A DNA stretch of 64,000 nt from contig NZ_JAMTCO010000009.1 of assembly GCF_024171925.1 (NCBI RefSeq), positions 400,705 through 464,704 of the forward strand, in the 5' to 3' direction. Below are positions 42,501-51,054 of this stretch, piece after piece. The translations under genes were made by a program, and so were the position numbers. Position 1 is the first letter of the stretch. Every line of letters begins with the position of its first letter. Under the pieces are notes generated by a model that searched no databases, was not told where the DNA came from, and saw only the letters and a list, made by a program, of their open reading frames with translations. Source of the DNA: Actinokineospora diospyrosa (GTDB lineage: Bacteria > Actinomycetota > Actinomycetes > Mycobacteriales > Pseudonocardiaceae).

Positions 42501-45500
42501 ATGGACCCGCTGTTGCGAGCCTGGCCGGTGTTCCTGGTCCGCGCCCCGCTGGTGCCCGAGGCGGGCGGACCCGGTGTCGCCGACCAGGACGACCACCTCG
42601 GCGTGCTGCGCGCCGCCGTGGCCGACCCGGTGCTGACCGAGGCGATCACCCTGGCCAGCCCGACCCTGGGCGCGGTGCTCGCCAGGGTCGCCGCGGGCGG
42701 GGCGGCCGGGCTCAAGGCCAAGCAGGTGCGCCGGGCCGCGCTCTCGGTGCTGCGCTACGACATCCGGACCCGGACCCGCCCGACCCCGTTCGGCCTGTTC
42801 GCCGGGGTGAGCGCGGGCGGCTTCGGCGCGCCGCAGGTGCTGCGCGGCTCGGCGCACCGGCACCGCACGCACGTCGACATGAGCTGGCTGGCCCGGGTCG
42901 TGCACCGCGCCGAGGCCGACCCCGGGGTGCTGGCCGGGCTGCGCGTGCGCGCCCACCAGGCCCTGGTCCACCGCGGCGACCGGGTGGTGCTGGAGACCCC
43001 GTCCGGGCTGGGCGCGGTGCCCGGGCAGACGACCCGCTCGTTCGTGTCCGCGCGCCGCTCCCCGGTCGTGGCCGCCGCGCTGGCGCTGGCCGCCACCCCG
43101 ATCGCGGTCACCGACCTGGTGGCGGTCCTCGCCGAGCGGTTCGCCGGTGGCGCGGCCGCCCCGGCGGCGAAGCTGGTGCGCTCGCTGGTCGAGCAGGAGT
43201 TGCTGATCACCGACCTGCGCCCGCCGCTCGACGGCGGCGACCCGCTGCGCCACGTCCTGTCCCGGCTGCCCGAGGGCGACCTGCGCACCCGGCTGACCGA
43301 GCTGGACCGGTTGCGGGAGAAGTACGACGCCCTCGCCCCCGGTGAGGGAACCGCGGCGCTGGTCGAGCTGGTCGACGCGGCGCGGGAGGTCGAGCCGTTC
43401 GACACGCCGCTGCACGTCGACACCCGGGTGGACCTGCGGGTCACCGCGGCGGAGGCGGTGCGCGAGGAGGTCGAGCGGGCCGCGACCGTGCTGTGGCGGC
43501 TCTCGCCACCCCGGTTGGGCATGCGGCCGCTGCGCGGGTTCCACGGCCGTTTCCTGGAGCGCTACGGCGCCGACCGGCTGGTCCCGGTCCTGGAACTGCT
43601 GGACACCACCCGGTCCCTCGGCGCCCCGCCCGGCTACGAGTGGCCCCCGAGCGAGGCGGTGGCCGAGACCGCGGCCGAGCCGTCGAGCACCCGGCGCGAT
43701 CGGGCGGTCAGCCGGTTGGTGCTGGACGCGTCGCGCACCGGGTCGCGCGAGGCCGTGCTGACCGACGAGGTGCTCGCCGAACTCGCCCACGACGACGCCG
43801 ATCCCGCGGATCTGCCCAACTCGTGCGAGCTCTACGTGCACGTGGTCGAGCGGGCCGATGGCGACTTCCGGGTCGTGCTCTCGCCCAGTCCCGGGTCCCA
43901 CCACGCCGGGGCGACCACGGCCCGGTTCCACGACCTGCTCCCGCACTGGCCGCACGAGCCGCACCCGGTGCACGTCGAGGGGGCGGTTCTCGCGGACTTG
44001 GCCTTCACGCCGCGGTCCGGTCGCGCGGCCAACCTCGCGCACACGCCGCCGACGACCGGGCGGCGCATCGCGGTCGGGCTGCCGGACGCCCCTGGCGTGG
44101 AGGAGATCCCGCTGGCCGAGGTCGCCGTCGGCGCGACGCTGGAGCGCCTCTACGCGGTGCACGTGCCGACCGGCCGCGAGCTCGTCCCCGTGCTGCCGAA
44201 CATGGTCAGCCCCGCCGTCCAGGCGCCCAACGCCATCCGCCTGCTGTTCGAGCTCGGGATGGAGGGGCAGCGGCTGTGGGAGCCGTGGAACTGGGGGCCG
44301 ATGGCGAACGCGCCCTTCCTGCCCCGGGTCCGCTACGGCCGGTCCATCCTCGCGCCCGCCACCTGGCGGCTGGACGAGCTGCGCGGCCACGACGACGAAG
44401 CCGACTTCGACGCGGGCCTGGCGCGGTGGCGCGAGCAGTGGGCCGTGCCCGACCGGGTGCTGCTCGTCAGCACCGACCAGCGGCTGCTGGTCCACCTGGA
44501 CAACCGGTGGCACCGGCGGTTGCTGCGCGACGAACTGCGCCGCGACCCCGACCTCATCGCCCAGGAGGTCGCCGGTGGCGACGAGACCGTCGGCGACGGC
44601 CACACCCGCGAGCTCGTCGTCGCCCTGGTCCCGCGACCGCACCGGGCACGGCCGCCGCACGTCGCGCACGTCGTCGACCGCCCCGCGCGCTCACCGCTGG
44701 CGGGGGACTGGCTGTACCTGCTGGTCCACGGTTCCCGGCAGGGGCAGGACGACCTGCTGCGCGACGAGGTGCCCGCGCTCGTGCGACTCGCCGCCGACAC
44801 GGGCGCCGACCGGTGGTTCTTCATCCGCTACACCGACGCCGACGGCCACCACCTGCGGCTGCGGTTCCACGGCGACCCCGCCCTGCTGTGGTCGCGTCTG
44901 CTGCCCGCGGCGAGCGCTCTGCTGGCGCGGTGGCAGGAAGACGGGCTCGTGGGCGCGCACCGGGTGCAGCCGTATGAGCCGGAACTGGAGCGCTACGGGG
45001 GTATCGACGCGCTTGAGGCGGCGGAACGCGTCTTCTGCGAGGACAGCGCCGCGGCCATCGCGTTGCTGCGGTTGGCCAAGAGCTCCCCGTTCTCGTTGGA
45101 CGCCTTGGGGGCGATCTCGGTCGCGTCGTTGGCGCACGCCTTCGGGCACCCGCCGCCGGGGACGCCGTGGATCACCCCCACCGGGGAGGCGGCCGAGTCC
45201 TGGCTGACGATCACCGGCACCCGGCGCGACCTGCCGCAGGCCTACCGCGCCGACCCGGCCCGTTGGCAGGGGTGGATCGACCCGGCGGCCGGGTGGCCGG
45301 GGCTGGGCGCCGATGGCGCGCCCGTGCTCGCCGCGCTCGCGGCTCGGGACGCGGCGGTGCGCGACTACGCACGGCTGGTCGCCGATCTGATCGCCGAGGG
45401 GCGCAGCGCCGCACCGTTGGCGCGCGTGGTCGGCAGCCTGCTGCACATGACGTGCAACCGGCTCCTCGGCGGCTCGTCCGAGCGCGAGCGGGCCGTGCTG

Positions 45501-45557
45501 GGCATCGCCAGGGGAGCGGTGCAGGACAACGGGAACAGGCGGAGGCACCGAGCATGA
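42501..45557 (+). CDS. lanB: Lanthipeptide dehydratase LanB
   Basis: 1018 residues, the size of full-length class I dehydratases. The N-terminal glutamylation domain (residues 1 to about 640) has RYDIRTRTRPTPFGLFAGVSAGGFG near residue 90 and the family motif region SRTGSREAVLTDEVLAEL and RRIAVGLPDAP. The C-terminal SpaB_C/elimination domain includes DWLYLLVHGSRQGQDDLLRDEVPAL, DRWFFIRYTDADGHHLRLRFHG and ERYGGIDALEAAERVFCEDS. It uses glutamyl-tRNA to activate Ser and Thr in the precursor and eliminates glutamate to Dha and Dhb. It is co-transcribed behind lanA, and its stop overlaps lanC (ATGA). All Ser/Thr-rich positions of the core are substrates. Confidence 0.93.
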   Translation: MDPLLRAWPVFLVRAPLVPEAGGPGVADQDDHLGVLRAAVADPVLTEAITLASPTLGAVLARVAAGGAAGLKAKQVRRAALSVLRYDIRTRTRPTPFGLFAGVSAGGFGAPQVLRGSAHRHRTHVDMSWLARVVHRAEADPGVLAGLRVRAHQALVHRGDRVVLETPSGLGAVPGQTTRSFVSARRSPVVAAALALAATPIAVTDLVAVLAERFAGGAAAPAAKLVRSLVEQELLITDLRPPLDGGDPLRHVLSRLPEGDLRTRLTELDRLREKYDALAPGEGTAALVELVDAAREVEPFDTPLHVDTRVDLRVTAAEAVREEVERAATVLWRLSPPRLGMRPLRGFHGRFLERYGADRLVPVLELLDTTRSLGAPPGYEWPPSEAVAETAAEPSSTRRDRAVSRLVLDASRTGSREAVLTDEVLAELAHDDADPADLPNSCELYVHVVERADGDFRVVLSPSPGSHHAGATTARFHDLLPHWPHEPHPVHVEGAVLADLAFTPRSGRAANLAHTPPTTGRRIAVGLPDAPGVEEIPLAEVAVGATLERLYAVHVPTGRELVPVLPNMVSPAVQAPNAIRLLFELGMEGQRLWEPWNWGPMANAPFLPRVRYGRSILAPATWRLDELRGHDDEADFDAGLARWREQWAVPDRVLLVSTDQRLLVHLDNRWHRRLLRDELRRDPDLIAQEVAGGDETVGDGHTRELVVALVPRPHRARPPHVAHVVDRPARSPLAGDWLYLLVHGSRQGQDDLLRDEVPALVRLAADTGADRWFFIRYTDADGHHLRLRFHGDPALLWSRLLPAASALLARWQEDGLVGAHRVQPYEPELERYGGIDALEAAERVFCEDSAAAIALLRLAKSSPFSLDALGAISVASLAHAFGHPPPGTPWITPTGEAAESWLTITGTRRDLPQAYRADPARWQGWIDPAAGWPGLGADGAPVLAALAARDAAVRDYARLVADLIAEGRSAAPLARVVGSLLHMTCNRLLGGSSERERAVLGIARGAVQDNGNRRRHRA

Positions 45558-46867
45558 CCGGCGCAGCGCAACGACTGTCCACAGCGGAGGCGGTGGCGCT
45601 GGTGGCGCACCGGCTGGCCGACCCGGACGCGGTCGCCGCGATCGCCGACCGCCCGGACAACGTGGAGCCGATCTACGGCGCGTCCCAGTGGGGGCCGCTG
45701 ACCCTGGCCAACGGCCTGCCCGGCATCGCGTTGCTGTACGCCGAACTGGCCGCCACCGACGACCGCTGGTCCGCGGTCGCGCACCGGCAGGTCAGCCGGG
45801 CCGCCGAGCTGATGTCGTCGCAGGCCGCCAACGGGCTCTACGCCGGACCCGCCGCGTTGCTGGCCGCTGTCCTCCGACTGCAACCGCACTACGCGACTTT
45901 GCGCCGCAAGCTGATCGCGTGGGTGGCCGACGACCAGCGGACCCGACTGGAGGCGTGCGCGGCGCGCCGGGACCTGGGCGTGTCCTGGGCGCACTATGAC
46001 GTCGTCAACGGGCTTTCCGGTACTGCCCGGTTGTTGCTCGACGCCGGTCCTTCGGTGCATGGGGTCGTCGAGGATACCTTGCGGTACCTGGTAACCCTGT
46101 GCGAACCGATCACTGTGGACGGTGTGCGCGTGCCCGGGTGGTGGGTGCCCGCCGAGCTGCAGCCGGTCGCGCGGGACGCGGAGCAGTACCCGCGCGGGGA
46201 CTTCAACCTCGGCCTGGCACACGGCATCGCGGGCCCCCTGGCACTGTTCGCCGCCGCGCTCGACCGCGGCCACGAGGTACCACGCCAGCGCGACGCCATG
46301 CGCCGGATCGCCACCTGGCTGCTCGACCGACGCAAGCACGACACGGCTGGCGTCTACTGGCCGTGCAGGCTCTCCTGGGACGAGGAGACACACCCGGGAC
46401 CTGAGCCGGTCTTCACCCGCGCAGCCTGGTGCTACGGCGCCCCTGGTGTTGTCTCCGCAGTGCACCAAACGGGCCTCGCCCTCGGCGAATCGCAGTGGTG
46501 CGCCGCCGCCGTCGAGGGCCTACGGACCACTGTGGACCGTCCAGAGAACGAGTGGAACCTCGACGGCCCAACGGTATGCCACGGCTACGCGGGCCTACTC
46601 CAAATCGTGCGCCGAGTCGGCACAACCTCCGGCGACCCCGCACTACTCGCCGCCATCCCCGGTCTGGTCGACCGCACCCTCAGCTACGCCACCCCCGACG
46701 CACCGTTCGTGTTCCCCCACCTCGTGCCGGACTCACCCCTGGGCAGACACGCCGGCACCGGCTACCGCCGCCTCAACGTCGCCGGAATGCTCGAAGGCGC
46801 CGCCGGGGTCGCCTGTGCCCTGCTGCCCTCAGCCGGGGCCTGGGACACCGCCCTGATGCTGGCCTGA
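45554..46867 (+). CDS. lanC: Lanthionine cyclase LanC
   Basis: 437 residues from ATG 45554, overlapping the lanB stop by four bases. The LanC alpha/alpha toroid ends with the zinc ligands AWCYGAPGV (Cys293) and TVCHGYAG (Cys342, His343), the complete set needed to activate the Cys thiols. Other landmarks are NGLPGIALLYAELA, NGLSGTARLLLDAG, NLGLAHGIAGPLALFAAAL and the GMLEGAAGVACALL end. It adds Cys thiols to Dha/Dhb, making the four lanthionine/methyllanthionine rings of the core. Its stop is followed by a GAGGAG site and lanD 10 bases later. The sequence is of normal length, without fusion or broken motifs. Confidence 0.93.
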   Translation: MTGAAQRLSTAEAVALVAHRLADPDAVAAIADRPDNVEPIYGASQWGPLTLANGLPGIALLYAELAATDDRWSAVAHRQVSRAAELMSSQAANGLYAGPAALLAAVLRLQPHYATLRRKLIAWVADDQRTRLEACAARRDLGVSWAHYDVVNGLSGTARLLLDAGPSVHGVVEDTLRYLVTLCEPITVDGVRVPGWWVPAELQPVARDAEQYPRGDFNLGLAHGIAGPLALFAAALDRGHEVPRQRDAMRRIATWLLDRRKHDTAGVYWPCRLSWDEETHPGPEPVFTRAAWCYGAPGVVSAVHQTGLALGESQWCAAAVEGLRTTVDRPENEWNLDGPTVCHGYAGLLQIVRRVGTTSGDPALLAAIPGLVDRTLSYATPDAPFVFPHLVPDSPLGRHAGTGYRRLNVAGMLEGAAGVACALLPSAGAWDTALMLA

Positions 46868-46877
46868 GGAGAACACC

Positions 46878-47513
46878 ATGCCCACCCCACCCGCCCAGCC
46901 CACCCACCCCAACCCGCCACCCACCCACTCCAGCCCACCCGCCCAGCCCGCGCACGCAAACCCGCCCACCCATCCAAGTCCGCTCACCCCGCCCCGCAAG
47001 CTCCTGCTGGGCGTCAGCGGGTCGGTTGCTGCGCTTGGGTTGCCCGGTTACCTGTATGCGTTCCGGGCCGCGGGCGTCAGCGAGATCATCGCTGTGGTCA
47101 CCACCTCCGCCCTGCAGTTCTTGCCGGTGACTGGGTTGGCGGCGTTGTGCGACCGGGTTTGCACCGACGGCGACTCGTCGCTCGGCCATGTTGCGCTGGC
47201 TCGGTGGGCTGAGCACACGCTGGTGCTCCCGGCCACCGCGCACCTGCTCGGCTGCCTGGCCAACGGGTTGGCCCCCAGCCTGCTGGCGACCACCCTGCTC
47301 GCGGTGGACGGCCCGGTCACCCTCGCCCCCGCGATGAACGCGGCGATGTGGCGGCGGCCCGCCGTGCGGCGCAACGTCGCTACCCTGCGCGCCGATGGCC
47401 ACCAGGTCATCGACCCGGTTCCGGGCGCGGTCTACGAGGTCGCCAGCCGCGCCGTGGTGGCGGGCATAGCGGTGCCGCCGCCCGCGGTTGTGCTTGAGCG
47501 GATCAGCGCGTGA
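46878..47513 (+). CDS. lanD: Flavoprotein Cys decarboxylase LanD (HFCD)
   Basis: 211 residues. From residue 39 it is a normal HFCD flavoprotein: KLLLGVSGSVAALGLPGYLYAF, WAEHTLVLPATAHLLGCLANGLAPSLLATTLLAVDGPVTLAPAMN and GHQVIDPVPG, with the PAMN-type substrate motif (LAPAMN) and the SGSVAA flavin loop. It decarboxylates the C-terminal Cys of the precursor to an enethiol, which forms aminovinyl-cysteine with Ser21 of the core. Residues 2-38 are an unusual Pro/Thr/His/Ser-rich tail built from NPPTHP-like repeats. The stop overlaps the ABC ATPase start by four bases. The enzyme would give the product the C-terminal AviCys of NAI-107 rather than the free carboxylate of planosporicin. Confidence 0.92.
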   Translation: MPTPPAQPTHPNPPPTHSSPPAQPAHANPPTHPSPLTPPRKLLLGVSGSVAALGLPGYLYAFRAAGVSEIIAVVTTSALQFLPVTGLAALCDRVCTDGDSSLGHVALARWAEHTLVLPATAHLLGCLANGLAPSLLATTLLAVDGPVTLAPAMNAAMWRRPAVRRNVATLRADGHQVIDPVPGAVYEVASRAVVAGIAVPPPAVVLERISA

Positions 47514-48424
47514 ACGCCGCGTTTGACGTGCGTGACATCGTGGTCCGCTACGGGCGGCGCACCGCGGTTGACGGGGTGTCGCTGAGCGCCGCGCCCGGCA
47601 CGATCGTCGCCCTGCTGGGCCCGAACGGGGCGGGCAAGTCGACGCTGCTGCGCGCGGTGTCCACCGCCGTGCCGCCCGACGAGGGGCGGATCGAGGTGTT
47701 CGGCCACGACGTCGCCCGCGACCCGGTCGCCGCGCGCGCCCGGATCGGGGTGGTGTTCCAGGAGCGCACCCTCGACCCCGACCTGTCGGTGTGGCGCAAC
47801 CTGTGGTTCCACGCCCGGCTGTTCGGCCTGAGCAGACCGCGCGCGCGGGCCAGGATCGACGAGGTGCTCGAGCGGTTCGGGCTCGCCGACCGGCGCGAGG
47901 ACACCGTCGCGCAGTTGTCCGGCGGGCTCGCCAGGCGCCTGGAGATCGCCAGGGCGCTGGTGCACCGGCCGGGCCTGGTCGTGCTGGACGAGCCGACCAC
48001 CGGCCTGGACCCCGACGCGCGCCGCGACGTCTGGGCCGACCTGCGGCGCCTGCGCGACGAGCACCGGGTCAGCGTCCTCTACGCGACGCACTACCTCGGC
48101 GAGGCGGAGCTGGCCGACCACATCGCGATCATCCACAATGGAGTCGTCGTGCGCCGAGGATCGCCTGCAGAGCTCAAGAGCGGGTTAGCTGCCTCGGCCC
48201 TTCGACTATCCACTGAAGACGATGCGAGCGCGGCGCGACAGCTGTCCTCGGCCGGGTTCGACGCGCGGGTGTCGGTCGAGGGCGTGTCGGTGCGCTGCGC
48301 CCGACCGGAGAGCCACGTCGCCGAGGTCGTGCGCGCGGTGTCTGTCGCGGTTCGCGAGGTGGCCGTCGTGGCGCCCTCGCTCGACGACGTCTACTTCGCC
48401 ACCACCGAGGGGAGTTCGACGTGA
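47510..48424 (+). CDS. ABC exporter ATPase (LanT-like, MibT position)
   Basis: 304 residues from GTG 47510, with GTGA overlap to lanD. DrrA/CcmA-type ATPase: Walker A LLGPNGAGKSTLLRAV, Q-loop VVFQERTLDPDLSVWRNLWFHARL, signature QLSGGLARRLEIARALV, Walker B LVVLDEPTTGLDPDARRDV and H-loop LYATHYLGEAEL. A C-terminal extension of about 80 residues is rich in Ser/Ala. It forms a two-gene exporter with the permease overlapping it by four bases. Unlike LanT of lacticin type it has no peptidase domain, so leader removal must be done by an unlinked protease. It exports the modified precursor or the mature peptide. Confidence 0.87.
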   Translation: MNAAFDVRDIVVRYGRRTAVDGVSLSAAPGTIVALLGPNGAGKSTLLRAVSTAVPPDEGRIEVFGHDVARDPVAARARIGVVFQERTLDPDLSVWRNLWFHARLFGLSRPRARARIDEVLERFGLADRREDTVAQLSGGLARRLEIARALVHRPGLVVLDEPTTGLDPDARRDVWADLRRLRDEHRVSVLYATHYLGEAELADHIAIIHNGVVVRRGSPAELKSGLAASALRLSTEDDASAARQLSSAGFDARVSVEGVSVRCARPESHVAEVVRAVSVAVREVAVVAPSLDDVYFATTEGSST

Positions 48425-49185
48425 GCGGCACCGCCATCGCCGACGTGGGCCGGGCACTGGGCGTGGTCGCCGCCCGCGACCTGCACCGGCAGGCCCGCCA
48501 CCCCGGAGTGCTCGTCGCGCAGGGCGTGCAGGTGCTGTTCTTCCTGCTGGTCTACGCGATCGGGTTCGACGGGATGATCGGCTCGGTCGACGGGCTGCCG
48601 TTCAGCGCGTACGTCTACCCCGGCATCGTCGCCATCCAGGTGGTGACCCTCGGGGTGAGTTCCGGGCTGACCTACGCCTTCGACCGCGAGTACGGGATGC
48701 TGCGGGAGATGCTCGTGGCGCCGGTTCCCCGGCTGTGCCTGCCGTTGGGCAAGGTCGTGGCGACGGCGGTCCTGGCCGGTGGGCAGGCCGCGGTGATGCT
48801 GGCCTTCGCCCCGTTGCTCGGGTTGCCGCTGAGCCTCGTCGGTTACCTCGGCGGGGTGCTGGCGTTCGCGGTCGTCTGCGTGGTGTTCGGCTTGGCGGGT
48901 GTGCTCCTGGCGACGCTCGTCCCCCAGGTGCAGACGCTGCAGTCGGTGGTGCAGATGGCGATGTACCCGCTGTTGTTCCTCTCCGGTTCGGTGTTCCGCC
49001 CGGACGCCGGGCCGGGGTGGCTGTCCGCGGTCATGCGTATCAACCCGATGACCTACGCGACGGACGCGATCCGGCACCTGCTGATCCCCGGGCACGGCGC
49101 GTTCCCGCTGTGGTTGGACCTCGTGGTGCTCGCCGGGCTCACCGCGGTGCTGGCCACCGTGCTGCGCTGGAAGGTGGGCCGGTGA
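48421..49185 (+). CDS. ABC-2 exporter permease (MibU position)
   Basis: 254 residues from GTG 48421, overlapping the ATPase. Six membrane helices are present: HPGVLVAQGVQVLFFLLVYAIGF, SAYVYPGIVAIQVVTLGVSSGL, then VVATAVLAGGQAAVMLAFAPLLG, VGYLGGVLAFAVVCVVFGLAGVLLATL, QMAMYPLLFLSGSVF and the last pair to residue 250. The GSVFRPDAGPGWLSAVMRINPMTYATDAIR region is the family signature of NodJ/DrrB-type permeases. It forms an exporter with the preceding ATPase. The stop overlaps the next gene by four bases, as in the T-U-V order of the mib operon. Confidence 0.88.
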   Translation: MSGTAIADVGRALGVVAARDLHRQARHPGVLVAQGVQVLFFLLVYAIGFDGMIGSVDGLPFSAYVYPGIVAIQVVTLGVSSGLTYAFDREYGMLREMLVAPVPRLCLPLGKVVATAVLAGGQAAVMLAFAPLLGLPLSLVGYLGGVLAFAVVCVVFGLAGVLLATLVPQVQTLQSVVQMAMYPLLFLSGSVFRPDAGPGWLSAVMRINPMTYATDAIRHLLIPGHGAFPLWLDLVVLAGLTAVLATVLRWKVGR

Positions 49186-50267
49186 AGCAGATCGATTGGC
49201 TGACCGACAACCTGGCCTGGTTCGACCCGGCCGTGTGGGACGAGTTCCTGCCCGCCCGGCCGTTCCCCGGCGGCCCGCTGTTGGAGCTGCTCCTGCTGTG
49301 CGACACCGTCGACTGTGGACCGTTGACCGGTCGCGCCCTGGAACTCGCCGACCGGATCACCGCGACCGACCGGTTCCGGGCGGGTTTGTACCGCGGTGAC
49401 GCTCTGTTCACCTACCACGTGTGGCTGCTGGCGCTGATGGGCCGCCTCGGTGCGCCGTCCCCGTTGCTCGGCTCGGCCCAGGCACTGCTGCACGCGGGTA
49501 TCCGACCACCGCTGGACGGGGTCGCGGCCCTGGAAGCGCGCTACGCCAACGACCTGGCCGGGTTACGCAGCCCGCACCTGCCGCCGCTCGGGCACCTGTA
49601 CCGGCGCTGGCGGGAGGGCCAACACCTCGACCCGTTGCGGATGGTCGGCCCCGAGTGCTACGCCCTGACCCACGCGGTGTTCTACGTGACCGGGTTCGGC
49701 CGCGTCCCGTTGCCGCCAGATGCCGAACTCGACCGCACCGCGCGGTTGCTCGCGGCTGCCCATCTCGCCACCGGCGACCACGACCTCGGCGCGGAGCTGT
49801 TCCACACGGCGTTGCTGGCGGGCGGCCCGGCCGGGCTCGCCCCCGCGCACCACAGGTTGACGCGCGCCGTCGACCCGGATGGATATGTCGCGGGTCCGCT
49901 GCACAACCCCTCGATCCTCGCCAAGCTCACCGGCCGCAAGACCCAGGCATACCGGTTCGGCACCGGCTACCACACCACCCTCGTCACCGCGCTCGCCCTG
50001 GCCGCATGGCCCGCGCATCCGCCAACCGGCAGGGCCGTCGACGAGCTGTCCACCGCTCTCGTCCTCGCTGTGCGCGATCGCGATCTCTCCCGCACCGCGA
50101 GCCTGCTGCTCACCGCGGCCGCGGCGAACAAGAACGACCCGACGATCGTCGCGGCCACAACGTACCTGCGGTCGCAGCGCCAACCGGACGGTTCCTTCGG
50201 GATCCCGGCCGATCCCGACCTCACCGCCACCTGCGTGGCCGCCTTGGCGGCCGTGCACCGGAACTGA
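49182..50267 (+). CDS. LanV-like protein (toroid-type, DUF6895-like), unknown role
   Basis: 361 residues from GTG 49182 (overlap with the permease stop). The protein is helical throughout without a signal peptide or membrane helix. The C-terminus RSQRQPDGSFGIPADPDLTATCVAALAAVHR is typical of the alpha/alpha-toroid repeat of the DUF6895/terpenoid-cyclase-like superfamily, and HLATGDHDLGAELFHTALLAG and RFGTGYHTTLVTALALAAW have the same style. In microbisporicin-type operons a gene named V occupies this place; its exact function is not known to me. Its position at the end of the biosynthetic operon suggests a late step or assistance to LanB/LanC. No metal-ligand pattern is evident. Confidence 0.75.
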   Translation: MKQIDWLTDNLAWFDPAVWDEFLPARPFPGGPLLELLLLCDTVDCGPLTGRALELADRITATDRFRAGLYRGDALFTYHVWLLALMGRLGAPSPLLGSAQALLHAGIRPPLDGVAALEARYANDLAGLRSPHLPPLGHLYRRWREGQHLDPLRMVGPECYALTHAVFYVTGFGRVPLPPDAELDRTARLLAAAHLATGDHDLGAELFHTALLAGGPAGLAPAHHRLTRAVDPDGYVAGPLHNPSILAKLTGRKTQAYRFGTGYHTTLVTALALAAWPAHPPTGRAVDELSTALVLAVRDRDLSRTASLLLTAAAANKNDPTIVAATTYLRSQRQPDGSFGIPADPDLTATCVAALAAVHRN

Positions 50268-51054
50268 CGCACGTCCGCCCGAGGCGGCAAGTCGGGATCC
50301 GCAACCCCAGTCGGGGTCGGTAGGGGTGGTCCGCACACCCCGTACCGGAGCTTGACCACTTGGGACACGACCGTCTACGCGCGCGGGCGCGCAGTGATCA
50401 TGTTGACCCCCAAGGGGATCTGCGACCGGACCGCCAGGCGCCACTGTGGTCCACCGGGTCGCGTGAGCCCTCTCGACCAGCCAACACCACCGGTGGTCCG
50501 ACCAAAATAGAGCAAACAGCCTTAACCGCTAGGCGGTTCGCCCCCACCCCCGCGCGCCGTTCGACCGCGCGTTGCCCATGTGGGCAACCCAAACCTGCCC
50601 CATGGGGCGATCCATCGGATCGGTCGTTGACGCCCGACACGCCTCGGGCCATGCTGGGAAACAGCGGGTTAACCGATCTTCGGGGGGCAAGATCAGGCAT
50701 TGTCGCGCTTTTTCGGTCAGTTGATATCTTTCTCTGTTCCGGACTGCCGCGCGTGCGGTGACGCGGGTGGATCGAATTCGGCGGTACCGCGATCGCGGGA
50801 ACGCGCCGTCATCGTCTGACAACAACGAGACCTAGGTTCCGGGCGCCCCGGTGTGCCGCGTCCAGCGGCCCGGTGCGCACGGAACCCTCTGGTGGGCGCC
50901 GTGACCCTGGGCAGACGGGGCGGCGGCCGCGGTCCTCGGCGACCCCTGCTGGGATCACCGGGGTGTGGATGTCCGGCGCGCGCCGAGACATCCGGTTCGC
51001 CGTGCCGGTCGGCCGGTCGGGAAAAGGGAACAACGCACAGGAGGATGATTTCCC
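50268..51054. other. Gene-free spacer between the two biosynthetic clusters
   Basis: No coding region is supported in these 787 bp. Two hairpins are visible: AACCGC-tag-GCGGTT at 50524-50538 and GTTGCCCA-TG-TGGGCAAC at 50571-50588; ACCACCGGTGGT near 50488 is palindromic. An AT-richer patch lies near 50708-50740 (tttttcggtcagttgatatct). The first part presumably ends the lanthipeptide operon, and the second carries the promoter of the NRPS/PKS cluster. No GAACC-N15-GCTAC motif is present in it, which separates the two regulons. Confidence 0.6.

Noticed and set aside
42354-44669. Long open frames on the minus strand across LanB
   Set aside because: They are mirror frames caused by high GC at codon position 3; the amino-acid composition is Arg/Gly/Pro/Ala-rich, no domain is visible, and the opposite strand carries the complete dehydratase.
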